DNA of 64,000 bases from RUG334 sp045599645 (GTDB taxonomy: Bacteria > Muiribacteriota > Ozemobacteria > Ozemobacterales > Ozemobacteraceae): assembly GCA_045599645.1 (NCBI GenBank), contig JAZRWI010000080.1, positions 22,660 through 86,659 on the forward strand, in the 5' to 3' direction. The translations under genes and the position numbers were made by a program. Positions 41,742 through 51,547 of this stretch are shown one piece after another; the first letter of the stretch is position 1; each line of letters opens with the position of its first letter. Under the pieces are notes generated by a model. That model had not been told where the DNA came from, did not search any database, and saw nothing but the letters and a program-made list of their open reading frames with translations.

Positions 41742-43831
41742 AAAAGCTATTATTCACACTTTGTTTTATATGTGCTGTAAATGCAGCCTCTGCAGACGTG
41801 CTCTTTCTGAATGAAGGCGAAGAACATATAGGTAACCTGATAAGCATAGAAGGCAACAACATAAGCTTTAAAAATCTTAACGCCACCGATAGTCAGGTTT
41901 TCGATACTAAGGATGTCGCACATATACTGATTTCCAAAAACAGAACTGGTGATGACATTAATTCAATAGACAAATTAACAGACCCCATTGCTGTCAATGT
42001 CTTGAACAATCTGCCAGACCCTTCTCAATTTCAGGATTCTGACTACATCACACTTTATCGTCACATGGATTATGAATATGTTTCTGAAAACGAAATGATT
42101 TGTAAAACACGTGAAATAACCCAGATTCTAAGAGAACCTGGCTTGGACTGTGCAAACCAGTCCTTCTATTACAATGTAGACAATACAGACTGCCAGATTG
42201 AATTTGCTCATACATATTCACCGGATGGTAAAGTTTACCATCTGACTGATGATGCACTTTCCAACGAATCTCTTAATACAACAACCCCTGAATATGCCAA
42301 GCTGAAAAAGATTAAAATCGCTATGAAAAAAGTGGATCTTGGCAGCATTATTGACTATTCAGTAGTAAAGCGAATAAAGAATATAGACTCATTGAATCCT
42401 AAGGTTCTTCGTAATACCTTTGGAGAACGCGAGCCTGTTATTCATGAAGAAATGACCTTCGCTTTCCCGTCTAATCTGAAATTCAATAAGCTTGAACTTC
42501 AATGGGAAAATAACACTCCGAAATTCACAGAAAAAATCGAAGGCAACAAAACAGTCTGGAATTGGAAATTCTCTGACCCGGTCGGATTCATAGCAGAGCA
42601 AAACATGCTTCCAATAAGCCGTATTTTCCCAAGAATCGTAATTTTTAACGAATACGATAAAACAACAACGGCTCAACAGCTAGCCCAAGCATATCAGGAA
42701 TGCGCGCCAGACGAAAAACAGCTTAAAGATTTCATGGCAAAAATATGTTTTGAAGACAGTGATACTGATTATGAAAAGGTCTGCAAGGTTTACAATTTCT
42801 TAAATAAAGAAATCAATACTGTTGCCATGGATGCAGACGATATGGGCACATTCAAACCTGTTTCTGCCAATGTTACAATTAGCAAGAAATATGCGAACGA
42901 ACAAGCTTTACATGCCTTAATGCAGGCAATACTAAGTAAATTAGGCATAAAATCTTATGTTGGTTTCACAGCAAGCAAACGTGAAAAGGTTACTTTTCTT
43001 AACCATGCCAATCTGAATTTTGCAACAATACCTGTATTAAAGGTAGTTATTGATGGTAAATCATATTTTACTGATGGCGGCTCTATTTATACTCCGTTCT
43101 CAGTAATTTCTACAGCTATACAAGGTTCAGAAGCAACATTCCTTGATCAGGATAAGAAAGAATTCTTCACAGAAATTCTTCCTCTTCAGACCTATAACTG
43201 GAACACAAATACAGAAACAATTCATGTAAAAATACTTGAAGACGGTTCTATGGAAGTAAACGAAACCCAGCTATATCGTGGTCCATTCGAAGAAGGCATC
43301 AGAGAACTTAAGTCCATTAAAGAAAAAGAAAAGAGCAATTATGCAGAAAGACGTGTTAAACATGTCCATCCAAATGCCATTCTTAAATCATACGGCTTTA
43401 CTGATATGGCTGATTTGAATGCTCCTGCAGTTTACAATATTTCATACACTATTCCTCAAGCTGCTCAAAAGGCTTCAGACAAAATCATGACCTTCACGAA
43501 CTTCTGGATAAATTATAATTCTTCCTCTGCAAGCTTGAAAAAGCGCAAGTATCCAATGAAATACTGGGCAACAGAATGTACTTCAAAAACCATTATATTT
43601 GAGCTTCCAGAAGGCTTTAACTGGGTAAAGTGGGATAAACAGTATAAATACTGCACACCAAATCTGACCTTTACCTCTAACATCAGCCAGAATAATCGCC
43701 AGATTATTTATTCTGATAGATTTGAAGCCAATACAGATGAATTCTTAGACGACAAATCTTACCAGAACTATCGCCAGTGTATTCTTACAATGAGCGAATT
43801 AGCCAACCAGTGGATAATAATTGAAAAGTAA
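41738..43831 (+). CDS. secreted DUF3857 / transglutaminase-like paralogue, triad lost
   Basis: 697 residues with a signal peptide (LLFTLCFICAVNAASA). It shares the layout of the preceding protein: N-terminal beta domain (NLISIEGNNISFKNL), DUF3857 and transglutaminase-like region. In the latter, KKYANEQALHALMQ replaces KYGDCTDKGMLLS, so the catalytic Cys is Glu (about residue 388), and NFATIP replaces NHCITE, so His is Phe; only the Asp (TDGG) remains. It is probably a non-catalytic partner of the upstream enzyme. The gene pair arose by duplication. Confidence 0.8.
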   Translation: MKKLLFTLCFICAVNAASADVLFLNEGEEHIGNLISIEGNNISFKNLNATDSQVFDTKDVAHILISKNRTGDDINSIDKLTDPIAVNVLNNLPDPSQFQDSDYITLYRHMDYEYVSENEMICKTREITQILREPGLDCANQSFYYNVDNTDCQIEFAHTYSPDGKVYHLTDDALSNESLNTTTPEYAKLKKIKIAMKKVDLGSIIDYSVVKRIKNIDSLNPKVLRNTFGEREPVIHEEMTFAFPSNLKFNKLELQWENNTPKFTEKIEGNKTVWNWKFSDPVGFIAEQNMLPISRIFPRIVIFNEYDKTTTAQQLAQAYQECAPDEKQLKDFMAKICFEDSDTDYEKVCKVYNFLNKEINTVAMDADDMGTFKPVSANVTISKKYANEQALHALMQAILSKLGIKSYVGFTASKREKVTFLNHANLNFATIPVLKVVIDGKSYFTDGGSIYTPFSVISTAIQGSEATFLDQDKKEFFTEILPLQTYNWNTNTETIHVKILEDGSMEVNETQLYRGPFEEGIRELKSIKEKEKSNYAERRVKHVHPNAILKSYGFTDMADLNAPAVYNISYTIPQAAQKASDKIMTFTNFWINYNSSSASLKKRKYPMKYWATECTSKTIIFELPEGFNWVKWDKQYKYCTPNLTFTSNISQNNRQIIYSDRFEANTDEFLDDKSYQNYRQCILTMSELANQWIIIEK

Positions 43832-45590
43832 ATTAATATCTATATTTGTCATATTCGTTATTCCGCTGCTATATTTCTATGACGAAACCCTAGCAACAAC
43901 CCTGACCGCCTTAGCAGCTTCGGGTTTTGCTGCTGGTTACGCCCTTGAACAGCAAAAGAAACGACAATTATTACCAACAAAACTGTTTTTTACAATAGGT
44001 TTCATTATTTTTGCATGGCTTTTGCTTGTGGGAAGAAGTGTATGGGTTTCCTGCTCTGAATACGCATCCTGGCCTGTTTTCATAAAGCTTTGTTCCTTAT
44101 TGCTGCTAACCTGCTCTGTAGCTTACGAATTAGCTATTAATCCCAAAGGCTTTACAGCTTTTTACAGAATAGCCGCCTTAACAGGTCTATTGCAAGGAAT
44201 AATGGCTATAGCAGAATACATTGAAGCCCCACCTATTCCGGCAACCTGGCTAGACCCAGCCTCTAAGGAATTGTTCAGAACCCGCTGCTGTGGGATAATG
44301 ACAGACCCCAACCTGTTTGCCGCATTTATGTCTGTTTTATTTATATTAACAATTACTTTAATAATCAAAACAGATAATAAAAAAGAACAAATCCTGGCCG
44401 CCATTTCACTAATCCTCTGTGGGACAGGCATATTCATGACTTTAAGCCGTGGTGGCTGGGTAGCGTTAGTCGCTGCTTTAATTGCCTACGGTATTTCCCT
44501 TTACATTTCCAAGAAAAAGCTTACAACTTTTGCTACAAAGACCCTAGCAATTACTGCTATTGCCCTTCTAGTAATATTCTTCTCTGGTTCGTTTAAATAC
44601 AGATTATTTTCCATAACACAACCATTTGACATGACCTTTGCCCAGAGAACCTTGATAAATAAAGGTATTTTTGCATCATTAGACAAACTTCCTATCACCG
44701 GGCACGGGCTTCATACATTTATTCAGGTATATCCTGTTTATCGTGCAGTCGGCGGCGATTATCCTATGTATGCCCACAATGAATACCTGCAGACAATGAT
44801 AGAAACAGGTTTCCTATCAAGTCTCTTATTGTTTGCAATCACAATTTACCTCTTGCGAATAGCCTATAAATCTGCAAAGAATAGAAATCTGGATTGTATT
44901 GCCTTTTCTTCAGCTTTTGTTTCGTTGCTCGTTCAAAATTTAAGTGGCTTTTCTTCAAGAATGATGCCGACATCTGTATTGATTGCAATTACAGTTGGAG
45001 CAATGCTATCCAGCCAGTTAAAAAAATCTGCTAATCAAAGAAACTACCCGATTATTACTTATACGAATTACGCCATTCTAGCCATGTCTGTACTAGTAGT
45101 ATTCAGCTCAGCCAATATATTCGTAATTCAGAATAAATTTAAACAGGCCAATCAATATCTTGCTTCAAGCGATATAAATTCAGCTGCACAAAAATTTGAA
45201 GAGATCTTAAAATGGCAGCCGGATAATTCAAGTGCCGCATCTACTCTTGGCATGATTATGTTAATAACCAAACAACCCCAAAAAGCAGCTGATATATGGG
45301 AAAAAGCCTCTGAACAGAATAAATATGAAGCCAACTTCCCAATAAGTCTCGCCAGATTATATGCTTCAACTAACCCTGAATTATCTGAAATGTATTACCA
45401 AAAAGCCTTAGAATTAGACCCAGCATCAGAAAATTTCAGGGTTGAATATGCAAAATTCTTGATTAGCTTAGACAAAAAAACTGAAGCAAAAGCTATATTA
45501 GAAAAAGGATTAACCTATTCTCCCGGCTTCCACAACGTCTATAAGGGTTTCTTAGAAATCGAACAAATCCTTGCTGAACTTGGTTCTTAA
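43821..45590 (+). CDS. O-antigen ligase/polymerase-type membrane protein with C-terminal TPRs
   Basis: 589 residues. About ten to twelve TM segments fill residues 1-425. The Wzy/WaaL-type signature is visible in LSRGGWVALVAALIAYG and in the periplasmic loop ending HNEYLQTMIETGFL, whose His and Glu are conserved in the family. The tail (about 440-589) is made of TPRs (AAQKFEEILKWQPDNSSAAS, YYQKALELDPASENFRVEYA). Such proteins ligate or polymerise surface glycans. The TTG start overlaps the previous gene by 11 bases, with a weak SD. Whether it handles O-antigen or another glycan is unknown. Confidence 0.78.
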   Translation: MKSKLISIFVIFVIPLLYFYDETLATTLTALAASGFAAGYALEQQKKRQLLPTKLFFTIGFIIFAWLLLVGRSVWVSCSEYASWPVFIKLCSLLLLTCSVAYELAINPKGFTAFYRIAALTGLLQGIMAIAEYIEAPPIPATWLDPASKELFRTRCCGIMTDPNLFAAFMSVLFILTITLIIKTDNKKEQILAAISLILCGTGIFMTLSRGGWVALVAALIAYGISLYISKKKLTTFATKTLAITAIALLVIFFSGSFKYRLFSITQPFDMTFAQRTLINKGIFASLDKLPITGHGLHTFIQVYPVYRAVGGDYPMYAHNEYLQTMIETGFLSSLLLFAITIYLLRIAYKSAKNRNLDCIAFSSAFVSLLVQNLSGFSSRMMPTSVLIAITVGAMLSSQLKKSANQRNYPIITYTNYAILAMSVLVVFSSANIFVIQNKFKQANQYLASSDINSAAQKFEEILKWQPDNSSAASTLGMIMLITKQPQKAADIWEKASEQNKYEANFPISLARLYASTNPELSEMYYQKALELDPASENFRVEYAKFLISLDKKTEAKAILEKGLTYSPGFHNVYKGFLEIEQILAELGS

Positions 45591-45637
45591 TCATTTACCT
45601 TTACCTCAAAAACACGCTTAAAATGCCAATATAAATC

Positions 45638-45666
45638 TTGAAAAAAAGCCGATTTTAAGCTATTCT
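45638..45666 (+). promoter_or_regulatory. promoter of the AGCS symporter gene, with flanking inverted repeat
   Basis: TTGAAA (45638-45643), a 17-base spacer and TATTCT (45661-45666). A perfect inverted repeat GCTTAAAAT (45616-45624) / ATTTTAAGC (45652-45660) spans the -35 box and ends at the -10, so it may be an operator or a terminator of the upstream gene. Confidence 0.45.
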
Positions 45667-45730
45667 AATTTGGCGGTGTACACAACTGCGTTGCATCAAA
45701 TATAAAATATATACCGGAAAGAAATGAAGA

Positions 45731-47323
45731 ATGAATATTGATAATGAGCTTGTAGCCCAAATCATCAAGATTAATAGTGCTGTAAAGGATTTCGTTTGGG
45801 GCCCTTATATGCTTATCCTGATGGTAGGCACAGGAATTTATTTAAGCATCCGTCTTGCATTCCCACAATTTAAGCATTTTGCTTTCGCCATTAAAAATAC
45901 TATTGGCAAAATGTTCAACAAGGATGAAGCTGTAAAAGGCGCAATGACACCGTTCCAGGCAGTATCTACTGCATTGGCTTCAACAGTTGGGACAGGCAAT
46001 ATTGCAGGTGTTACCGGTGCAATCATTCTTGGCGGTCCTGGTGCAGTATTCTGGATGTGGCTTTCTGGTATATTCGGCATGTGTACAAAATACTGTGAAG
46101 TAACTCTTGCCCTTAAGCATCGTGAAAAGAATGCCAAAGGCGACTGGGTTGGCGGGCCAATGTATTACATAAAAAACGGTCTCCATCCAAGAATGAAGTT
46201 CCTTGGAACACTCTTCGCTCTTTTTGGCGCTCTCTGTTGTTTTGGTATTGGTAATCTTGCACAGATTAACTCAATTTCAACTCAGGTTCTTAATGTAATT
46301 AACGCTTTCACAGACTCTAACTATACCTACAACGAAGGAACAGGCTATTATATAGCATTATCAATAGGAATCATTGTTTCATTCTTTGCAGCTTTCTGCC
46401 TTATTGGTGGTATTTCCAAAATAGGTGCAGTAACAGAAAGAATGGTTCCTTCAATGGTAGCCATTTATCTGATTTGCGCAATCGTTGTTGTAATTGCAAA
46501 TATCAAACAGGTTCCACAGGTTCTGTATGATATTTTCTATTATGCCTTTAACCCGGATGCAATAAAAGGCGGTGTAGTAGGAATTACAATAATGACCTGT
46601 ATCCGCAATGGTGTTGCACGCGGTGTTTTCTCAAATGAAGCAGGCTTAGGTTCTGCTCCAATGGCACACGCCACATCTTCAGAAACCAAACCTCACAAAC
46701 AAGGCTTATATGGTATTTTTGAAGTATTCGTATCGACAATCTGCATCTGCACACTTACAGCTTTTGTAGTTCTTACTTCTGGTGTAGCTTATAAGCATTT
46801 CGGTGACCCGGCAATGGCAGATTCCAAAACTACAGCCATAGCTTTCCAATCTGTATTCGGCAATAAAGCAGGCTCATTAATACTTGCTACAGCATTATTC
46901 ATGTTTGCTGCTTCAACAATTTTGGGTTGGGCCCTTTACGGTGTAAGATGCGCAGAATATCTCTTTGGCCCTAAAGTAATCAGACCATACGAAATTGTTT
47001 TCTGTGCAGTTATAGTCTTAGGTTCTGTAACTAACTTAACTGTTGTTTGGGATATTGCAGACACTCTTAACGGCCTGATGGCTATACCAAATCTGATTGC
47101 TTTACTTATGCTATCGCCTTGGCTTGCCAAATATTCAAAGTCATATTTTAATAAATATGATAACTACTATAAAAAGGTAGCAGATGCCAAGGACCTTTCC
47201 GCTGAAAAAGCTATTGAAGATGCAGAAAGAGCTATTTTTGAAGCTCAAAAGGCAGCAATGATGGCTGAGGATTCTATAGAGGAAGCTTCAAAAGAGCTTA
47301 AAGATGACGGTGACGACAATTAA
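45731..47323 (+). CDS. AGCS-family sodium:alanine/glycine symporter
   Basis: 530 residues, about eleven TM segments. Family motifs are strong: GTGIYLSIRLAFPQF, ALASTVGTGNIAGVTGAIIL, GPGAVFWMWLSGIFGMCTKY, GGPMYYIKNGL and VFSNEAGLGSAPMAHATS. It imports alanine or glycine with Na+. A helical, charged C-terminal extension of about 60 residues (EDAERAIFEAQKAAMMAEDS) goes beyond most homologues. It is monocistronic and ends 21 bases from the convergent aminotransferase gene. Confidence 0.93.
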   Translation: MNIDNELVAQIIKINSAVKDFVWGPYMLILMVGTGIYLSIRLAFPQFKHFAFAIKNTIGKMFNKDEAVKGAMTPFQAVSTALASTVGTGNIAGVTGAIILGGPGAVFWMWLSGIFGMCTKYCEVTLALKHREKNAKGDWVGGPMYYIKNGLHPRMKFLGTLFALFGALCCFGIGNLAQINSISTQVLNVINAFTDSNYTYNEGTGYYIALSIGIIVSFFAAFCLIGGISKIGAVTERMVPSMVAIYLICAIVVVIANIKQVPQVLYDIFYYAFNPDAIKGGVVGITIMTCIRNGVARGVFSNEAGLGSAPMAHATSSETKPHKQGLYGIFEVFVSTICICTLTAFVVLTSGVAYKHFGDPAMADSKTTAIAFQSVFGNKAGSLILATALFMFAASTILGWALYGVRCAEYLFGPKVIRPYEIVFCAVIVLGSVTNLTVVWDIADTLNGLMAIPNLIALLMLSPWLAKYSKSYFNKYDNYYKKVADAKDLSAEKAIEDAERAIFEAQKAAMMAEDSIEEASKELKDDGDDN

Positions 47324-47344
47324 TCATCGCCGCCACCTATAAAA

Positions 47345-48526
47345 TCATTTGAATTCCTTCGCAATTCGTTCAAAAGCTTCTAAGCAGATTGCCCTAGGCG
47401 AAGCCAGACAGGCTCTGTGAATCTGTTTTCCTCTCTTGTCGTCAAAGAACAGACCAGAATTCATAACAACGCCTGCCTTAGAGTAGATTCTATCAACTAC
47501 TTCATTGTCCGGCAAACCATAACCAGAAAAATCAACATTTAATGAATAACCACCTTCTGGTCTCCAGACAGTAGCCATAGGCAAATACTTACGTATATAA
47601 GCAATACAATCATCAATGCTTCGATCTAAGTATTTGTTCAAAGCATCCAACCAGGCAGCACCCTTAGTGTAAGCAGATATTACAGCTTGAATACCAAATG
47701 GAGAAGGCATTACAAAATAATCCTTCATAGCTGAATGTAACTTAGGGTCACTGATAATTGCATTTGTCATCGCCAAGCCTGCTACATTAAATGTTTTATT
47801 AACAGCAGTGCATGAAATAAGCCCCTTAGGACCACACGCCTTCATCATTGGCTCAAAGCTCTGACCTTCCCTGATAATATCAGAATGAACTTCATCACAG
47901 ACAATCAGAACATTATTAGCACGGCAGATATCTGCTATCTTTACAAGCTCGTCATGTGTAAACACACGCCCAGTCGGATTATGAGGGTGGCACATAATCA
48001 GCATTGTATTATTTGCGTCCTGACAAGCCTTTTCTAATGCTGCATAATCCACAGTAAAATACTCTTTACCATCATTTATCAATTCGACAGTAACATACCT
48101 TCTATTATTACCATCAACATCAGAATGGAAGCCGTAGCATGGAGTTAAAACAATAACACCTTCACCCGGCTTTGTATAGCGTTTTACACATTGCGAAACA
48201 GCTTCATGGGTTCCAGGGAAATAATAAATATCATCTAAGTCAAATTCCCAGTTCTGGCGTGTTTTATACCAGTTGCAAACAGCTTTTGTGTATTCTTCAG
48301 TATAGAGAGAATAGCCAAAAATACCATGCTGAGAAAGCTTAACAAAGTCTTCAATTATTTCAGGTGCGACCCTGAAATCCATGTCAGCAGTTTCAAGATA
48401 AATAGCATCTTCCCTTAAATTCTTTACTCCTAAGGAATCCAAAATATACCAGGGAGACTGCCACTTCGCAGAATAAGAATATTTTTCGTGTTTTCTATCT
48501 ATTATTTCATCAAAATTGTAATTCAT
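47345..48526 (-). CDS. MalY/PatB-type cystathionine beta-lyase / aminotransferase
   Basis: 393 residues of PLP fold type I, MalY/PatB subgroup: the opening ...SAKWQSPWYILDSLGV and DMDFRVAPEI, then LIMCHPHNPTGRVFTHDELV, LIVCDEVHSDII and the PLP lysine in SCTAVNKTFNVAGL. Family members cleave the C-S bond of cystathionine or cysteine conjugates, and some have regulatory roles. No mal genes are nearby. It is followed, in the direction of reading, by the convergent AGCS gene and preceded by the PAP2 gene with a nine-base gap. Confidence 0.88.
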   Translation of the reverse strand: MNYNFDEIIDRKHEKYSYSAKWQSPWYILDSLGVKNLREDAIYLETADMDFRVAPEIIEDFVKLSQHGIFGYSLYTEEYTKAVCNWYKTRQNWEFDLDDIYYFPGTHEAVSQCVKRYTKPGEGVIVLTPCYGFHSDVDGNNRRYVTVELINDGKEYFTVDYAALEKACQDANNTMLIMCHPHNPTGRVFTHDELVKIADICRANNVLIVCDEVHSDIIREGQSFEPMMKACGPKGLISCTAVNKTFNVAGLAMTNAIISDPKLHSAMKDYFVMPSPFGIQAVISAYTKGAAWLDALNKYLDRSIDDCIAYIRKYLPMATVWRPEGGYSLNVDFSGYGLPDNEVVDRIYSKAGVVMNSGLFFDDKRGKQIHRACLASPRAICLEAFERIAKEFK

Positions 48527-48535
48527 AATTGTCCA

Positions 48536-49471
48536 TTAAAGCTTTCCAAATTTAATTATTGCAGGTGCTATACAACCAATATAGAACATCTGCAGGAAAG
48601 GCTTAATCAAGGTTCCGGCTTCCTTTGGGAAATGGCTTGCTACAGCAGGATTAATAACTAATGTTAATACCTGGAACAGCATGAAACAGATAAAGAAACG
48701 CTTAATTTTTTGTTCTACAGTGCCTTCTACAGAGAAGTTAATAAAACGCTTTTCTATAATCCAACCTAGCAGAATACCAAAACAATAACCAAGATTCTTG
48801 TATGAATCCAATACCATCTTTGCAGGGTCTACAATCAGTTTGCCTGCAGAATCATAATCTAATGGATAGCTTTTATTGGCAGTATATAGGAGAATTAATA
48901 TACAACCTAACAACCCACAACCGGAAATCCATAAATCAGAATTTGGCTTATCATAGTATTTATCTAATAACTTCTGAATTCCAAATAAAACTAAGGTTGT
49001 TGTTGTAAAAGCAACTATAACATCCTGAGGAGTGTGAACACCAATATAATTTCTACTAAAAGCAACCAACAAAGCACAAATCCATAAAACTATGCATAAA
49101 GCTTTTTGGCAACCACCATTCAAAGCAAAGCCCCCAAAACAGGACACAGCATTTGTTGTATGCCCGCTTGGGAAAGAATACCCTGTTGCTGTCTTGGTTC
49201 CTCCGCCCATTGGAATTACTCTCGGATCTTTAATCCATGGACGATAAACGCAAAAAACAACCTTCAATAAACCATTTAACATTCTGCTAAAACCAAGGCT
49301 TATAAGCATATATTCACCGGCCTTTTTGTTAATGCACCAGTAAATCATGCAAAACAATGCAAACAAACCAGCCATTTCACCATAGGTAGTTACGTAGCCA
49401 AAAAATTTATCAAAAATACCATTAGTGCTGTCTCTTAAAGACTGCAAAAACAAAAGATAAGAAATATCCAT
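48536..49471 (-). CDS. PAP2-superfamily membrane phosphatase
   Basis: 311 residues with about eight TM segments. The three phosphatase motifs are present: KVVFCVYRP (K-x6-RP), SFPSGHTTN (PSGH) and SRNYIGVHTPQDV (SR-x5-H-x3-D). Such enzymes dephosphorylate lipid phosphates, for example undecaprenyl pyrophosphate or phosphatidic acid, at the outer face of the inner membrane. The exact lipid is unknown. It lies nine bases upstream of the MalY-type gene and is probably cotranscribed, although no functional link is evident. Confidence 0.88.
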   Translation of the reverse strand: MDISYLLFLQSLRDSTNGIFDKFFGYVTTYGEMAGLFALFCMIYWCINKKAGEYMLISLGFSRMLNGLLKVVFCVYRPWIKDPRVIPMGGGTKTATGYSFPSGHTTNAVSCFGGFALNGGCQKALCIVLWICALLVAFSRNYIGVHTPQDVIVAFTTTTLVLFGIQKLLDKYYDKPNSDLWISGCGLLGCILILLYTANKSYPLDYDSAGKLIVDPAKMVLDSYKNLGYCFGILLGWIIEKRFINFSVEGTVEQKIKRFFICFMLFQVLTLVINPAVASHFPKEAGTLIKPFLQMFYIGCIAPAIIKFGKL

Positions 49472-49639
49472 TATTTCCTCGCATGCATATTATGATTAGG
49501 TGAGCAATTTTAACATAATTCAGTTAAATATTGAATTTATCTCAATTGAAAGTTATTTGCAAACTTCTTTTCAACACAACATACTATTCTAAGCCTTTAA
49601 GAAAAAGCTTTTAGATATGGCACAACTCAATAATAGTGT

Positions 49640-49645
49640 TATAAT
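49640..49645 (+). promoter_or_regulatory. extended -10 promoter of the GNAT gene
   Basis: TGTTATAAT (49637-49645) is a perfect extended -10 element, about 30 bases before the start codon; no good -35 is present, as allowed for this promoter type. Confidence 0.5.
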
Positions 49646-49675
49646 ACTACTGTAACTTTTAAAGGAAGCCGTAAC

Positions 49676-50146
49676 ATGACAATTAGATTAGCATTAGACA
49701 AGGATTTACCAGAAATTAAAAACCTGCTGTTCCAGGTAAACAACGTTCACGCCAAAGGTAGGCCTGATATTTTTATTAAGGATGCTAGAAAATATAAAGA
49801 CGAAGAAATACTAGCTCAGCTTCACGACGACACCAAAATTATATTTGCTTATACCAATGAAGATGACAGATTGATTGGATATGCGTTCTGCCAGATTCAA
49901 CCTCATGAAGGCATTACCAATATGCATGCAATAAAAACTCTCTATATAGACGACTTATGCGTAGATGAAAATCATCGTCGCCAGCATATTGGACAAAGCC
50001 TGCTTAAACACGTAGAAAACTGGGCCAAAACCAATAATTTCTATAATATTTCCCTGAACGTCTGGGAATGTAACTCAAGTGCCAAAGCCTTTTATGAAAA
50101 AATGAACCTGCAAATCCAAAAGACCACTCTTGAAAAGCTGTTGTAA
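49676..50146 (+). CDS. GNAT-family N-acetyltransferase
   Basis: 156 residues with the GNAT fold. Motif A is DDLCVDENHRRQHIGQSLL, with R-R-x-x-I-G for acetyl-CoA pyrophosphate binding, and motif B is NVWECNSSAKAFYEKMNLQ. The substrate cannot be read from the sequence. AAGGAAG precedes the ATG. It is flanked by convergent and divergent genes and stands alone. Confidence 0.85.
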   Translation: MTIRLALDKDLPEIKNLLFQVNNVHAKGRPDIFIKDARKYKDEEILAQLHDDTKIIFAYTNEDDRLIGYAFCQIQPHEGITNMHAIKTLYIDDLCVDENHRRQHIGQSLLKHVENWAKTNNFYNISLNVWECNSSAKAFYEKMNLQIQKTTLEKLL

Positions 50147-50221
50147 CTATATCAACGACAACGTAATACGGAATGTAACTATGGAATCAACAGAATTTCT
50201 TCAATAAAAGGCTTAAAGCTC

Positions 50222-51409
50222 TTATCTCTGATCTGCAAATGGGTCGTAAATAGCACTAACACGTCTTACATTTCCGTAAGGCTTATACTGAGGCTGTAAA
50301 CATCTGCCACCAGACATAGTGCTAGCCATTTTTTCTGTAGTTACAAACTTGCCATCGTGCAAGCAGTCACACCACATTGGAACGCCATTCTGCAAACCAG
50401 CATACATAAACCAGTGATGAGCATTAGTGCTTGGATTATAAGCCGGGTCTTTGTCATAAGCGACTTTTACGTGAACAAGCTGGCCTGGAAGAATCTTACC
50501 CTGTAAAGCAGGCTTCTTAAGATCTTTAATCAAGTAACCTCTGAAGGTCTTCATTGGCTTGTAGCAGTTGTGAGGATAAATACAATCTGACTGTTTAACC
50601 TTAGCACCAGCATAGTAAGCAACAGTGCCGATATACTGCAAGCACTTATCGTTAGTGGTAAACCATTTGGTTTTCTTGGCCTTAGGTATAGCATTCTTTA
50701 TGCAATCAGGAATATCCGGGCCATTTATAGCTGCGCCAGAAAGATTGCTGTTATCGTTTTCGTAATCTTCGCTGTCGTCATCTGCTTCTGCAACTTCTGT
50801 ATCAGTAGAGCCAAGTATAGATGCCTTAGTGGCTATCTTAGAATTGGTGTTCTTACCGAAATTATTTTTTGCAGCCAGTTCGCAGGAAATAACGTATTCG
50901 TCGCTATATGGATATTCATGAATACCGTCATAAGCTGGAGCATACTTTGTATCAACAAGTGAATAATGCAAATATGCAAAGCCACCATTGCCATTGTATT
51001 CAATCTTATACCAGTCGCCTTCTTTGGCAACGATTGTAACCTTTGTGCCAGTCTTATAGGTTGTCATTATTGTGCCCCATGGGGATTTTCTGACGTTCTG
51101 GCCATATTTCACATTACAACTGCCTTCACATGGGTAGAGAGACTGATCATTAAGATTAATATCTTTATAATAGCAGGTTTCAATATTATAAGTGGTATCT
51201 GGTTTTACAGTATTAACTGTTTCATCTTCTTTAACGCTTACTGCAGCCTCAGATTTACCTTCTGTTGCCTGAAATTCAGTAGACAACAAAACAGCTGGAG
51301 ACATTGAAACACCATCCTCAAACGGATTAGCTTCAGCACAAATATTGGTATTTGAGAGAATACAATAAAGCATTGCTCCCAAAGCAGCAGCCTTACTATA
51401 AAACTTCAT
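50222..51409 (-). CDS. secreted SH3-domain protein, possible cell-wall hydrolase
   Basis: 395 residues with a signal peptide (AAALGAMLYCILSNTNICA). A bacterial SH3 domain lies at about 83-135 (NVRKSPWGTIMTTYKTGTKV, EGDWYKIEYNGNGGFAYLHY), typical of proteins that bind cell-wall peptides. After a low-complexity acidic linker, a C-terminal domain has NDKCLQYIGTVAYYAGA and NAHHWFMYAG, which could be the Cys and His of an NlpC/P60- or CHAP-like peptidase. That assignment is tentative because the spacing is unusual. It is monocistronic with an extended -10 promoter. Confidence 0.65.
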   Translation of the reverse strand: MKFYSKAAALGAMLYCILSNTNICAEANPFEDGVSMSPAVLLSTEFQATEGKSEAAVSVKEDETVNTVKPDTTYNIETCYYKDINLNDQSLYPCEGSCNVKYGQNVRKSPWGTIMTTYKTGTKVTIVAKEGDWYKIEYNGNGGFAYLHYSLVDTKYAPAYDGIHEYPYSDEYVISCELAAKNNFGKNTNSKIATKASILGSTDTEVAEADDDSEDYENDNSNLSGAAINGPDIPDCIKNAIPKAKKTKWFTTNDKCLQYIGTVAYYAGAKVKQSDCIYPHNCYKPMKTFRGYLIKDLKKPALQGKILPGQLVHVKVAYDKDPAYNPSTNAHHWFMYAGLQNGVPMWCDCLHDGKFVTTEKMASTMSGGRCLQPQYKPYGNVRRVSAIYDPFADQR

Positions 51410-51440
51410 AAAAGCACCTCACATCAATATAGCTATGTAC

Positions 51441-51449
51441 ATTATACCA
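51441..51449 (-). promoter_or_regulatory. extended -10 promoter of the SH3-protein gene
   Basis: On the minus strand TGGTATAAT, a perfect extended -10, about 32 bases before the start; the -35 region is weak. Confidence 0.5.
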
Positions 51450-51547
51450 ATATTTTTCTTAATAGTTTAAGAATTTTTAACGCAAATATGAGTAAAAATT
51501 AAATTAATTTGTCCATCAGGCCGATAACTTAACTGAAAAATAATATT

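Noticed and set aside
45591..45730. Glycine or other riboswitch upstream of the alanine/glycine symporter
   Set aside because: The gap is only 140 bases, holds a promoter close to the gene, and shows no known aptamer pattern.
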